DNA of 64,000 nucleotides, from positions 1 to 64,000 of the forward strand of contig DASXMR010000013.1 of the NCBI GenBank assembly GCA_036495525.1, read 5' to 3'. Every line of letters begins with the position of its first letter. Within the stretch, counting starts at the first letter, position 1. The notes below the pieces were generated by a model. The model was not told where the DNA came from and did no database searches. It saw nothing but the letters and a program-made list of their open reading frames with translations. The translations under genes and the position numbers were made by a program. This stretch comes from DASXMR01 sp036495525 (lineage in GTDB: Bacteria; Actinomycetota; Actinomycetes; Streptosporangiales; Streptosporangiaceae). Positions 48,081 to 56,088 of the stretch are shown here, piece after piece.

Positions 48081-48887
48081 TCATAGTGTGGCTGGCCGGG
48101 CCGCGCCGCCCGGCCGAAGGCAACAGTCCACGAACCGGGCTGCCGCTGGCAAGAGCCTGGCGGCCTCGGTGTCGAACAGCTCCGCCGCCTCGGTGCCCGC
48201 CCAGCCGTCGGGGAGCAGCTCGGCCGGCAGGGCGGGGTCACGGAACAGGAACTTGCGCCACTCGTGCACCAGCGCGCTGCGCACCGCGAACAGATCCTCG
48301 TCGGCGCCCCCGTGCGCGGCCGGGGCGACCAGGTCAGCGGCGGTCGCCATCCAGCGCCGGTAAGCATGCGCGAGGCCATCGAGATCCCAGGCCCTGGCCG
48401 CCAGGCCGCGCGGGTCCCCGTCGTAGCTGGCGGCGAAGCGCTCAGCGCGCACGTGCTCAGCCTCCAGCAGGCTCTCCAGCTCTACCGACGGCCGCGGGCT
48501 GATCCAGGTGGTCTCGTCGATCGGCGCGTAGCCGAGGTAGGCAAGAGCGGCCCTGAGCCGGTCCCGGCGATTGCGCTCGCGCACCCGCTCGACCACCACG
48601 ACGTGCCAGCGGCCGTCCCAGGCCGGCGCGCCGTGCCGGTAGATCCGCTCCGCTGCCTCGTCCAGCCGGCGCACCGCGCGCGGGGTCAGCTCGTACCCGG
48701 CCCCGCCTGGCAGCCGGACCGCCGACAGCCAGCCCTGCCTGACCATCCGGGAGACCGCGGTGCGTACGGCCGGCGCGGTGATGCCGAGGGGGGCGAGCAG
48801 CCGGACGAGCGCTGCCACCGGCGCCCGCGCGCCGCGGGGTCGCAAGTGGTCCCCGTAAAGGTCGAATAGTGCCGATCGAGCGTCCAC
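48081..48887 (-). CDS. paaX: PaaX-family transcriptional regulator
   Basis: Repressor-type protein of 268 residues. Winged helix in residues 1-95 (S-A-L-F-D-L-Y-G-D-H-L-R; V-R-T-A-V-S-R-M-V-R-Q-G-W-L near 40; Y-E-L-T-P-R-A near 65), a central domain with W-D-G-R-W-H-V-V-V-V near 90, and the PaaX C-terminal domain (L-V-H-E-W-R-K-F-L-F-R-D-P-x-L-P-x-E-L-L-P-x-x-W-x-G near 205-230). PaaX proteins bind phenylacetyl-CoA or similar thioesters and repress catabolic genes. It starts with GTG and precedes the PaaG-like gene in one operon, so it likely controls its own transcription. Confidence 0.88.
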   Translation of the reverse strand: MDARSALFDLYGDHLRPRGARAPVAALVRLLAPLGITAPAVRTAVSRMVRQGWLSAVRLPGGAGYELTPRAVRRLDEAAERIYRHGAPAWDGRWHVVVVERVRERNRRDRLRAALAYLGYAPIDETTWISPRPSVELESLLEAEHVRAERFAASYDGDPRGLAARAWDLDGLAHAYRRWMATAADLVAPAAHGGADEDLFAVRSALVHEWRKFLFRDPALPAELLPDGWAGTEAAELFDTEAARLLPAAARFVDCCLRPGGAARPATL

Positions 48888-49078
48888 GTACCCAGTCTCA
48901 CCCTGCGGCCGCGCCAGCGCGACGAACGCTGATCGTTACCCCGGACGGGCAGGACTGAAGGATAATAGAGATACAGATCATGATGGTTGTGGCTGGCCGG
49001 TCCCTCGGGCGCCGGTGCACCGGTGCCGTAGGTCTCGGCGAGGCCGACCGCGGCCCCCAGGGCATGGAAGGGGATGAG

Positions 49079-49246
49079 ATGGCGGCGATGAAGCCGCGGA
49101 CGGGCGACGGTCCGCTTGAGGTCACCAAGGAAGGCCGTGGCATCGTCATGCGGGTGCCGCTCGAGGGCGGCGGACGACTGGTAGTCGAGCTGTCACCGGA
49201 CGAGGCGGTGTCGCTTGGCGACGCGCTGAAGTCTGCCGTCGGCTGA
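49079..49246 (+). CDS. DUF3117 small protein
   Basis: Highly conserved actinobacterial protein of 55 residues (M-A-A-M-K-P-R-T-G-D-G-P-L-E-V-T-K-E and V-V-E-L-S-P-D-E-A-V-S-L-G-D-A-L-K). The conserved N-terminus fixes the start at 49079, with AAGGGG 5 nt upstream, rather than at the ATG 48980. GATAAT at 48961-48966 is a possible -10. Function is unknown. In mycobacteria a homologue lies close to sigE, and the same neighbourhood is kept here. Confidence 0.85.
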   Translation: MAAMKPRTGDGPLEVTKEGRGIVMRVPLEGGGRLVVELSPDEAVSLGDALKSAVG

Positions 49247-49261
49247 CGCCCGCCGGACGAG

Positions 49262-50800
49262 ATGCCCCTCACCGCTGACGTCACGATCACCGCAGGCGCC
49301 GGGCCGAGCCCGGCCGGTGCCTGCCTCTCAGCCATGGCGGCTGGCACGGCCCCGGTGGCCGGCCTGGTGGCCGTGCCGGTCACGGCTGGCGGCCAGCCGC
49401 CCGCTGACCCTGGCCTTGATTCCTTCCTTGGCGTCACCGCCGCGGAGCTGGCCGCCGCCTACCAGCTCACCGGGAAGCCGGGAGAGATAGCCCAGACCAT
49501 GGCCAGGGTCGGCCAGGCGCCCGTCAGGATCGTATTCCTTGGCGTCGGTGACCAGTCCGCGCGGGCGCTGCGCCGGGCGGGCGCAGAGCTTGGCCGGCTG
49601 GTGACCGGCGTCAGCGAGTCCGCTGCCGCGGTCGCGACCGCCGTGGCCGCCGGCACGGCCGAGCAGGTGGAGGCCTTCGCCGAGGGTGTGCTGCTCGGCT
49701 CCTACGCCTTCTCGCTGAAGACTGGCCCGGCCGGCCGGCGAGACCTGTCCAGCCTGAACGGCGGGCCAGCCGCTCAGGTCAGCCTGCTGGCCAGCGAGGA
49801 CCAGCAGGCCGCGCTCAGCCGCGCCCAGGCGATCTGCGCCGCGGTCGCGCTGACCAGGGACCTGGCGAACACCCCGTCAGCGGTCAAGAGCCCGCAGTGG
49901 CTCGCCGAGCAGGCGGTCAGCGTCACCGCCGGCCAGGGCGTCCGCAGCCGGGTCGTGGCTGGCGGCGAGCTGACCGAGGGCGGCTTCGGCGGGATCCTCG
50001 CGGTCGGCTCCGGCTCGGCCCGCTCGCCTGCCCTGATCGAGCTCAGCTACGACCCGCCCGGCGCGGCCGGTCACACCGTGCTCGTCGGCAAGGGCATCAC
50101 CTTCGACAGCGGCGGCCTGTCGCTCAAGCCCAACGACAGCATGAAGCTCATGAAGACCGACATGGCAGGCGGCGCGGTGGTGATAGCCGTGCTCTCGGCG
50201 CTGCAGCGGCTGGGCGTGACGCACCGGGTCACCGGCCTGATAGCGGCTGCCGAGAACCTGCCGTCCGGATCCGCCTACCGGCCATCAGATGTGATCACCC
50301 AGTTCGGCGGGCGAACCGTCGAGGTGCTCAACACCGACGCCGAGGGCAGGCTGGTGCTGGCCGACGCCCTGGCCTACGCGGACGCCGAGCTCGGCCCCGA
50401 CCAGCTCATCGACATCGCGACGCTGACCGGAGCGGCGCGGACCGCGCTGGGATCCTCGCACGCCGCGCTGTACTCCACCAGTGACGCGCTGGCCGCAGCG
50501 CTCCTGGTTGCCGGGGAGTCAAGCGGTGACCGGCTCTGGCGGATGCCGCTGGAGCAGGATTACGCGGCGTCGCTGGAGTCACCGGTGGCCGACCTGGCGC
50601 ACGTGGCCCGCGACGGCTCGCCCGCCGGCTCGATCATCGCCGCGCTGTTCCTGCGTGAGTTCACCGGGCAGCGCGACTGGGCGCACCTGGATATCGCGGG
50701 CGCGGGCCGGGCCACAGCGGACGACGGCGAGCTGTCCAGGGGTGCCACCGGCTTCGGTACCCGGCTGCTGCTGCGCTGGCTGGCCGCCGGGGCCGGCTGA
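49262..50800 (+). CDS. pepA: Leucyl aminopeptidase (M17)
   Basis: Cytosolic M17 aminopeptidase of 512 residues with the usual two-domain layout. The catalytic domain has G-K-G-I-T-F-D-S-G-G-L-S-L-K (metal-binding Lys and Asp), M-K-T-D-M-A-G-G-A near 298, and the family signature N-T-D-A-E-G-R-L with metal ligands Asp and Glu. It would release N-terminal residues as a hexamer with two metal ions. The start is 15 nt after the DUF3117 stop. It converges on the O-methyltransferase gene with 6 bp between stops. Confidence 0.92.
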   Translation: MPLTADVTITAGAGPSPAGACLSAMAAGTAPVAGLVAVPVTAGGQPPADPGLDSFLGVTAAELAAAYQLTGKPGEIAQTMARVGQAPVRIVFLGVGDQSARALRRAGAELGRLVTGVSESAAAVATAVAAGTAEQVEAFAEGVLLGSYAFSLKTGPAGRRDLSSLNGGPAAQVSLLASEDQQAALSRAQAICAAVALTRDLANTPSAVKSPQWLAEQAVSVTAGQGVRSRVVAGGELTEGGFGGILAVGSGSARSPALIELSYDPPGAAGHTVLVGKGITFDSGGLSLKPNDSMKLMKTDMAGGAVVIAVLSALQRLGVTHRVTGLIAAAENLPSGSAYRPSDVITQFGGRTVEVLNTDAEGRLVLADALAYADAELGPDQLIDIATLTGAARTALGSSHAALYSTSDALAAALLVAGESSGDRLWRMPLEQDYAASLESPVADLAHVARDGSPAGSIIAALFLREFTGQRDWAHLDIAGAGRATADDGELSRGATGFGTRLLLRWLAAGAG

Positions 50801-50806
50801 CTCGAC

Positions 50807-51430
50807 TCAGCCCTCGCGCCGCACCGCGGCGAGCAGCCCGGTCCCCACCGGCAGCAGCAGCGGCACCAGCCGTCCGTCGGTGCGCACCTGCTCGCGCAGC
50901 TCGCTGATTTCGGCGGTGTCCCAGTCGCGAGGTACCGGGTCGCCGAGCAGGGAGTCCATTGCCCGGCTGACCGGCAGCGCGCCCTCGAAGGCGACGATTC
51001 CGCCTGGCCGCAGCAGCCGCATGGCGGCCGTCAGGTAGTCGGCGAACTCGCGCGGGTCAGCGTCGCAGAACACCAGGTCGTAAGCACCGTCAGCGAGCCG
51101 CGGAAGCACCTCAAGCGCGCGGCCGCTGATCAGCCGGTAGCGGCCGGCCGCGAAGCCGGCCGCGACGAAACTGAGGCGCGCCAGCCGCTGGTACTCCGGC
51201 TCGACGTCGACGCTGGTCAGGACGCCGCCAGCGCGCATGCCGCGAAGCAGCCAGATGCCCGATGTGCCGCAGCCGGTGCCGATCTCGACGACCGAGCGTG
51301 CCGCTGCCGCGGCGGCGATGAACCGCAGCGTGGCCCCGGTCGCCGGGCTGACCGGCTCCGTGCCGCCCACCTCGGCAGCGTGCCGGCGGGCAGCCTGCAG
51401 CGTCTCGTCCTCGGGCAGGAACTCGTCCAC
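50807..51430 (-). CDS. Class I O-methyltransferase (Rv1220c-like)
   Basis: SAM-dependent methyltransferase of 207 residues from GTG 51430. Motifs: V-V-E-I-G-T-G-C-G-T-S-G-I-W-L-L near 47 (SAM loop), V-D-V-E-P near 74, and F-C-D-A-D-P near 120. Placement divergent from sigE is the same as Rv1220c in Mycobacterium. Homologues begin about ten residues earlier, and the upstream frame (S-A-D-R-T-L-A-Y) fits them, with GGGGGAGG 5 nt before an ATC at 51460. The true start may therefore be that ATC. Natural substrate unknown. Confidence 0.82.
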   Translation of the reverse strand: MDEFLPEDETLQAARRHAAEVGGTEPVSPATGATLRFIAAAAAARSVVEIGTGCGTSGIWLLRGMRAGGVLTSVDVEPEYQRLARLSFVAAGFAAGRYRLISGRALEVLPRLADGAYDLVFCDADPREFADYLTAAMRLLRPGGIVAFEGALPVSRAMDSLLGDPVPRDWDTAEISELREQVRTDGRLVPLLLPVGTGLLAAVRREG

Positions 51431-51613
51431 GTAGGCGAGCGTCCGGTCTGCGCTCCCGATGGCTTCCTCCCCCTGCCTGATGTGCCTGCTCGCGTCGCCC
51501 GGGTCGCGGCGCGTAATCGGGCTCCGGGCGGCAGCCTAGCGTCGTGGCTGCGGCGGGAACCAGCGGTCCCGCCTCGGACGTTTGACCTGATGCGGTGCCG
51601 GGGGAGCAGCTGG

Positions 51614-51626
51614 CGGAAGTCTTCCG
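51614..51626. promoter_or_regulatory. Palindrome in the sigE promoter region
   Basis: CGGAAGTCTTCCG is a perfect 13-bp palindrome 63 bp upstream of the sigE start. The GGAA half resembles the -35 of SigE-type ECF promoters, but a GTT -10 at the right distance is not clear. It could be a regulator site or coincidence. Confidence 0.25.
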
Positions 51627-51688
51627 GTCATGATGGTGTTGCACGTTACAGGAGTCTTTCCAGCTTGGCCGAGCAGAAGGGGACAGTC

Positions 51689-52312
51689 GTGGAGCAGGCC
51701 GTGTCCGTCGAGGCCCCATCCGCTGACTGGGTGCCGCCCAGCTGGGAGGACGTGGTCAGGGAGCACTCGGCGAGGGTGTACCGGCTCGCTTACCGGCTCA
51801 CCGGAAACAGCTACGACGCCGAGGACCTCACCCAGGAGGTCTTCGTGCGCGTGTTCAGGTCGCTGGCCACTTACACGCCGGGGACCTTCGAGGGCTGGCT
51901 GCACCGCATCACCACGAACCTGTTCCTGGACATGGCGCGGCGTAAGCAGCGCATCAGGTTCGAGGGCCTTGGCGAGGAGAGCGAGGCGCGGCTCGGTGGC
52001 GCCGAGCCGACGCCAGCCGAGGCGTTTGACGACCGGCACCTGGATTCCGACATCCAGGACGCGCTCCGTGCGCTGGCCCCGGAGTACCGCGCCGCGGTGA
52101 TCCTCTGCGACATCGAGGGCCTTTCGTATGAGGAGATCGCCGCCACGCTCGGCATCAAGCTCGGCACCGTGCGCAGCAGGATCCACCGCGGCCGCGCGCA
52201 GCTGCGCGCGGCGCTCGAGCACCGGCGGCCGCGCCAGGCCACCCGGCGCGCCGTCATTCCCACCCCGCGTCCGGGTACGGACGCCGTGCTACCGCAGGGA
52301 GGCGCGGCATGA
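51689..52312 (+). CDS. sigE: ECF RNA polymerase sigma factor SigE
   Basis: Envelope-stress sigma factor of 207 residues. Region 2 (about 25-95): Y-R-L-A-Y-R-L-T-G-N-S-Y-D-A-E-D-L-T-Q-E and F-E-G-W-L-H-R-I-T-T-N-L-F-L-D. Region 4 (about 125-180): L-S-Y-E-E-I-A-A-T-L-G-I-K-L-G-T-V-R-S-R-I-H-R-G-R. GTG 51689 is chosen because AAGGGG lies 6 nt upstream. Gene order sigE-rseA-rseB-htrA-tatB, with a divergent O-methyltransferase, matches the mycobacterial sigE locus except for the extra rseB-like gene. It overlaps rseA by ATGA, coupling sigma to its inhibitor. Confidence 0.92.
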   Translation: MEQAVSVEAPSADWVPPSWEDVVREHSARVYRLAYRLTGNSYDAEDLTQEVFVRVFRSLATYTPGTFEGWLHRITTNLFLDMARRKQRIRFEGLGEESEARLGGAEPTPAEAFDDRHLDSDIQDALRALAPEYRAAVILCDIEGLSYEEIAATLGIKLGTVRSRIHRGRAQLRAALEHRRPRQATRRAVIPTPRPGTDAVLPQGGAA

Positions 52313-52863
52313 ATCATCTTGGCCAGCGCCTGTCGGCGCTGATCGACGGCGAGCTTGACACTGCTGAGCGGGAACGGGTGATCATGCACCTGGCCCGGTG
52401 CGGCGCGTGCCGGGACGAGGCGGCCGCACTGCGCACGCTGAAGCAGCGGATGAACGCGCTGGGCGAGACGGCCGCCGACGCGGCCCTGACCGGCCGGCTA
52501 ATGCAGCTTGCGAGGCCGGAGGACCTGTTCCGTGCGCCGCGCGTGCCAGGCGGGCCGGTGCCCTGGCCCGACCTGGATGGCGCGGCCAGCACGGCCGGCT
52601 GGGCGGGCCGTGACCTCAAGCCGGCCTGGTTCCTGGCTGCCGGGGCCTTCGGCGTATCACTGGCCGGCCTGGCCGCCGCGGCATTCGTGGCTGGCGGCAC
52701 CGGGCAGGCACCAGCGCCGCGGGTCACCCCGGCGGTCTACAGCTACCTGACGCAGCACGACATCGACAGCGGCATCGTGCCTGCCCAGCAGCAGAGCACC
52801 AAGCAGAGCCGCAGTTCTCGTCCCGCCCGGCCGGTCATGAGCCCGGCTCTGCATGCACCGTGA
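52309..52863 (+). CDS. rseA: Anti-sigma-E factor RseA (zinc-associated)
   Basis: Anti-sigma factor of 184 residues. The N-terminal ZAS motif is H27-x3-C31-x2-C34 (H-L-A-R-C-G-A-C-R), redox-sensitive in related proteins. A transmembrane helix lies at about 105-128, followed by a short external tail (V-Y-S-Y-L-T-Q-H-D), so the sigma-binding domain is cytoplasmic. The helix distinguishes it from the soluble mycobacterial RseA and suits partnership with the RseB-like protein encoded next. Overlaps: ATGA with sigE, GTGA with the rseB-like gene. Confidence 0.85.
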   Translation: MNHLGQRLSALIDGELDTAERERVIMHLARCGACRDEAAALRTLKQRMNALGETAADAALTGRLMQLARPEDLFRAPRVPGGPVPWPDLDGAASTAGWAGRDLKPAWFLAAGAFGVSLAGLAAAAFVAGGTGQAPAPRVTPAVYSYLTQHDIDSGIVPAQQQSTKQSRSSRPARPVMSPALHAP

Positions 52864-54029
52864 GCCCGCAGCTCCACCCTTCCTGGCGGATCGTGAGCAT
52901 GGCGATCCTGCTTGGCCTGCTCGGCTCGTGCGCGGCTGTCTTCGCGCTCGCTGACTCACCGGCGACCGCAACCAGGGGGCGCGGCGCCGGGCTGGCGGCC
53001 AGCCGGGCCAGCCAGCGGCCGCGGCTGCCCAGGCCGGCCGGCGCCGCGGCGGCTCGCAGTGAGCGGGCGGGGCGCCGGCTGCTGCGCCAGGCAGCCGCCG
53101 CGTGCCAGCAGATTGCGTACGGCGGCACGCAGGATGTGCTCTGGCGCGAGCCGGGCGGGCAGAGCGGTGCCTCAATCGTCCAGGTATGGCACCGGCAGGG
53201 CACCGGGATCCTGGCCGGCTCGGCCGGCGCCGCGGCGTTGCCCGGCGAGCAGCTGCCGTCAGGCGCCGTGCTGCAGGGCACGGCGCTGGAGGGCACCCGA
53301 GGCGGGATCCTGGCGGTGTCCGCCGGCCAGCTCGCCCTGATGCTGACGAACTATCAGGTCAGGTACGCCGGCCGCAGCTCGGCCGATGGCAGGCCCGCCC
53401 GGCTGGTGCAGCTACTGCAGCCCGACGGCAGCCTGGCCGCACGGTACTGGCTCGACCGCAGCACCAAGCTGCCGCTGCGCCGCCAGGTCTTCGCGGCTGG
53501 CTCAGGACTGATCAGCGACGAGGCCTTCATAGAGCTGAGGATCGGCAGCCGCGGCGTGGGCAGCATGCCAGCGTCGCAGGCCCGGCCATGGACCGGCCAG
53601 CTGGACGCGGCCGGGCTTGCCTCCTTGCGCGGCCGCGGCTGGCCGGTCCCGGCCAGCATGCCGGGAAACCTGGAGCTGCTGCGGGCCAGCACCTCCGCGG
53701 CCGGCCGGCCGGGCCAGGTACTCGACCTGTCGTATTCCGACGGCTTGTCAGAGGTCTCCGTGTTCGTCCAGCGCGGCGAGCTGGCAGGGCAGCTGCCAGG
53801 CTGGCACCGGGTCGCGGTCGGCGGGCAGAGCGTGCTGGCGAGCAGCCAGGACAGCCAGTGCCTGGCCTGGTCGGCGGGCGGTTTTGCCTACACCGTGATT
53901 GCCGACGCGCCAGCGGCGACGGTCGGCCAGGTCGTGGCTGCGCTGCCGCATCAGGACCGGCCAGGGCTCTGGGCGCGGATGGCCCGCGGGCTGCGGCGGC
54001 TGGCGTCCTGGGCGAACCCGTTCGGCTGA
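52860..54029 (+). CDS. MucB/RseB-like sigma-E regulatory protein
   Basis: Exported or membrane-anchored protein of 389 residues with an N-terminal signal-anchor (about 12-33). Residues 70-240 resemble the MucB/RseB N-terminal lipid-binding domain (G-T-Q-D-V-L-W; V-R-Y-A-G-R-S-S-A-D-G-R-P-A-R-L-V-Q; Y-W-L-D-R-S-T-K-L-P-L-R-R). The C-terminal domain (about 270-370) has S-D-G-L-S-E-V-S-V-F-V-Q, as in RseB. In proteobacteria RseB binds RseA and senses envelope damage. The gene sits between rseA and htrA and overlaps rseA by GTGA, so it is very likely the third member of the signalling module. Confidence 0.78.
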   Translation: MSPQLHPSWRIVSMAILLGLLGSCAAVFALADSPATATRGRGAGLAASRASQRPRLPRPAGAAAARSERAGRRLLRQAAAACQQIAYGGTQDVLWREPGGQSGASIVQVWHRQGTGILAGSAGAAALPGEQLPSGAVLQGTALEGTRGGILAVSAGQLALMLTNYQVRYAGRSSADGRPARLVQLLQPDGSLAARYWLDRSTKLPLRRQVFAAGSGLISDEAFIELRIGSRGVGSMPASQARPWTGQLDAAGLASLRGRGWPVPASMPGNLELLRASTSAAGRPGQVLDLSYSDGLSEVSVFVQRGELAGQLPGWHRVAVGGQSVLASSQDSQCLAWSAGGFAYTVIADAPAATVGQVVAALPHQDRPGLWARMARGLRRLASWANPFG

Positions 54030-54106
54030 GCACGGCTACTCACCTCCGGTAACGGGCAGATAACAAGCGGTGATGACTCACCGCCACGCCCGCTGCGAGG
54101 AGGGAC

Positions 54107-55537
54107 ATGGAATCCGAGGCACGAGGCACGCCGGGCTCGCTGGCAGATCAGGGGCACTCCGGCGGCCCGCCCGGATCCGGCGAATCCACGCCGGGTGAGG
54201 ACGGCGGCAGCGCCGGCGGGACGGGGACTGATGTTCCCGGCCCTGCCGTTAGCGGCGTGCCTGGACCTTCCCGGCCCGCCGACCCGCCAGGTCCCGGCAC
54301 CGCTGGCGCATCCGCGACGCTCGGCCGCGCCGGGGCGGCTGGCCTGCACCTCCCGCCCGGCCTGCACCTGCCGTCCGGCCGCTGCGCCGCGCCGGGGCTG
54401 GCCGGTCCGGCGCCGGCCGCCAGCCGCTGGCCGCCAGGCCGGCTCATCGCGGTCCTGGTGGCAGTGGCGCTGGCCGGCGGGCTGGCTGGCGGCGTAGCCG
54501 GCCGGTACCTGGGCGGCAGGCCAGCCGCGGCGCAGGTCCTGCAGCCGGGTTACAGCCTCGGTGCCGCCGGGCCCGCGGTGACCTACCGGCCGCCGTCGTC
54601 GCTGGCCGGCGTGGTGGCCAGGGTGCTGCCCAGCGTCGTCATGATCAAGGTGAACGGCACCCAGGGCACCGGGTCCGGCTTTGTGATCAGCGGCGGTTAC
54701 ATCGTCACCGACAACCACGTCGTGACGCTCAACGGCCAGCAGCCGCACGCGCGGCTGGAGGTGATCTTCGCCGGCGGCCGTCACACCGGCGCCCGGCTGG
54801 TCGGGCGCGATCCGTACTCAGACGTCGCGGTGCTTCGCCCCGACAGCGACAGCGGGTTGCGACCGCTGCAGCTTGGCAACTCCGACAGCGCCCAGGTGGG
54901 CGATCCGGTTATCGCCATAGGCTCGCCGCTCGGCCTGGCCGGGACGGTGACCAGCGGCATCATCAGCGCCCTCGACCGCCCGGTCCAGCCGACCGCCAGC
55001 GCTGGCACTACTCCGCTGCTGTTCTATGACGCGATCCAGACAGACGCGCCGATCAATCCTGGCAACTCAGGCGGCCCGCTGGTCAACGAACAGGGCCAGG
55101 TCATCGGCGTCAACTCGTCCATCGACACGCTGAGCGCCAACCCGGTCGCCGGGTCAACCGGCGGCAGCATCGGCCTGGGCTTCGCGATCCCGGTCAACCG
55201 GGTCAGGGTCGTGGCTACGGAGCTGATCAGGACCGGGCATGCGGCGCACGCCGTCCTCGGAGCCTTGATCAACGGGCATTACCCTGGTCCCGGCGCGCAG
55301 ATCGTCAGCTCGGACCGGGCCGGGCAGCCTGCCATCACCAGCGGCGGCCCGGCCGCGCTGGCCGGACTGCGACCCGGCGACGTGATCACCTCCTTCGCCG
55401 GGCTGCCGACCGGCACAGCCGCCGCGCTGCTCGCCGCCGTCAGGTCGCAGCAGCCGGGCAGCCGGGTCAGGGTGACCTTCGTGCGAGGTCACCAGACCCG
55501 CACGACCCTGGTGACGCTCGGCTCTGCCACTTCCTGA
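54107..55537 (+). CDS. htrA: HtrA-like membrane-anchored serine protease with PDZ domain
   Basis: Protease of 476 residues: a disordered Pro/Gly-rich cytoplasmic N-terminus (1-108), one transmembrane helix (112-132), trypsin-like domain (165-365) and C-terminal PDZ (370-470). Catalytic triad by motif: H204 in T-D-N-H-V-V, D239 in Y-S-D-V-A-V-L, S321 in G-N-S-G-G-P. GAGGAGGG precedes the ATG. It lies 77 bp after the rseB-like gene, in the place of mycobacterial htrA next to sigE-rseA. It handles misfolded envelope proteins and may cleave RseA in the stress response. Confidence 0.92.
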   Translation: MESEARGTPGSLADQGHSGGPPGSGESTPGEDGGSAGGTGTDVPGPAVSGVPGPSRPADPPGPGTAGASATLGRAGAAGLHLPPGLHLPSGRCAAPGLAGPAPAASRWPPGRLIAVLVAVALAGGLAGGVAGRYLGGRPAAAQVLQPGYSLGAAGPAVTYRPPSSLAGVVARVLPSVVMIKVNGTQGTGSGFVISGGYIVTDNHVVTLNGQQPHARLEVIFAGGRHTGARLVGRDPYSDVAVLRPDSDSGLRPLQLGNSDSAQVGDPVIAIGSPLGLAGTVTSGIISALDRPVQPTASAGTTPLLFYDAIQTDAPINPGNSGGPLVNEQGQVIGVNSSIDTLSANPVAGSTGGSIGLGFAIPVNRVRVVATELIRTGHAAHAVLGALINGHYPGPGAQIVSSDRAGQPAITSGGPAALAGLRPGDVITSFAGLPTGTAAALLAAVRSQQPGSRVRVTFVRGHQTRTTLVTLGSATS

Positions 55538-55671
55538 TCAGTTTCCGGCCGGACAGCGACTCGCGTCGGCTGCTGGCAGCCGCGCGACGGGGATTCAGGC
55601 GGGCGCGGCGGCGGGTTACCCTTGGAACCGGCGGGACCGCAGCCGCACCCGAGTAGACGCTGGAGCGCCAC

Positions 55672-56016
55672 GTGTTCGATCTTTCCTTCCTGAAGATCCT
55701 GGTGCTCGGCGTGCTCGCGCTGGTGATCTTCGGCCCGGATCAGCTGCCCAAGATGGCCGCGCAGGCCGGGCGGGCACTACGCGACCTGCGCCGCCTGGCC
55801 GACTCGGCCAGGGCGGACTTGCAGGACGGGCTCGGCCCGGAGTTCCGCGACTTCGACATCAATGACCTCAACCCGCGCAGCTTCGTCCGCAAGCACCTGC
55901 TGGATGACCTCGACGAGGACCGGCAGCCGCAGGTCAGCCGGGCGGTGCCAGAGTCACCGGTGGGTGTTCCGCTGACATCCGGCGACGCCCCGCCCTACGA
56001 CGCCGAGGCGACCTGA
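55672..56016 (+). CDS. tatB: Twin-arginine translocase subunit TatB
   Basis: Protein of 114 residues with an N-terminal transmembrane helix (about 4-20), the F-G-P-D-Q-L-P hinge (21-27) and an amphipathic helix (28-55), the TatA/B plan. The longer C-terminal part and M-F-D start favour TatB. The acidic residue normally near position 8 is absent; the sequence reads S-F-L-K-I, with Lys at position 8. It starts with GTG. Its place just after htrA is conserved in actinobacteria. It would work with TatA and TatC encoded elsewhere. Confidence 0.85.
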   Translation: MFDLSFLKILVLGVLALVIFGPDQLPKMAAQAGRALRDLRRLADSARADLQDGLGPEFRDFDINDLNPRSFVRKHLLDDLDEDRQPQVSRAVPESPVGVPLTSGDAPPYDAEAT

Positions 56017-56088
56017 CCCGCAGGCTCCAGGCGCGGCCGTGCGCTGTCGCCCGGCCGCCCGCCGGCTGCGGAATGCGATACTGGCCCG

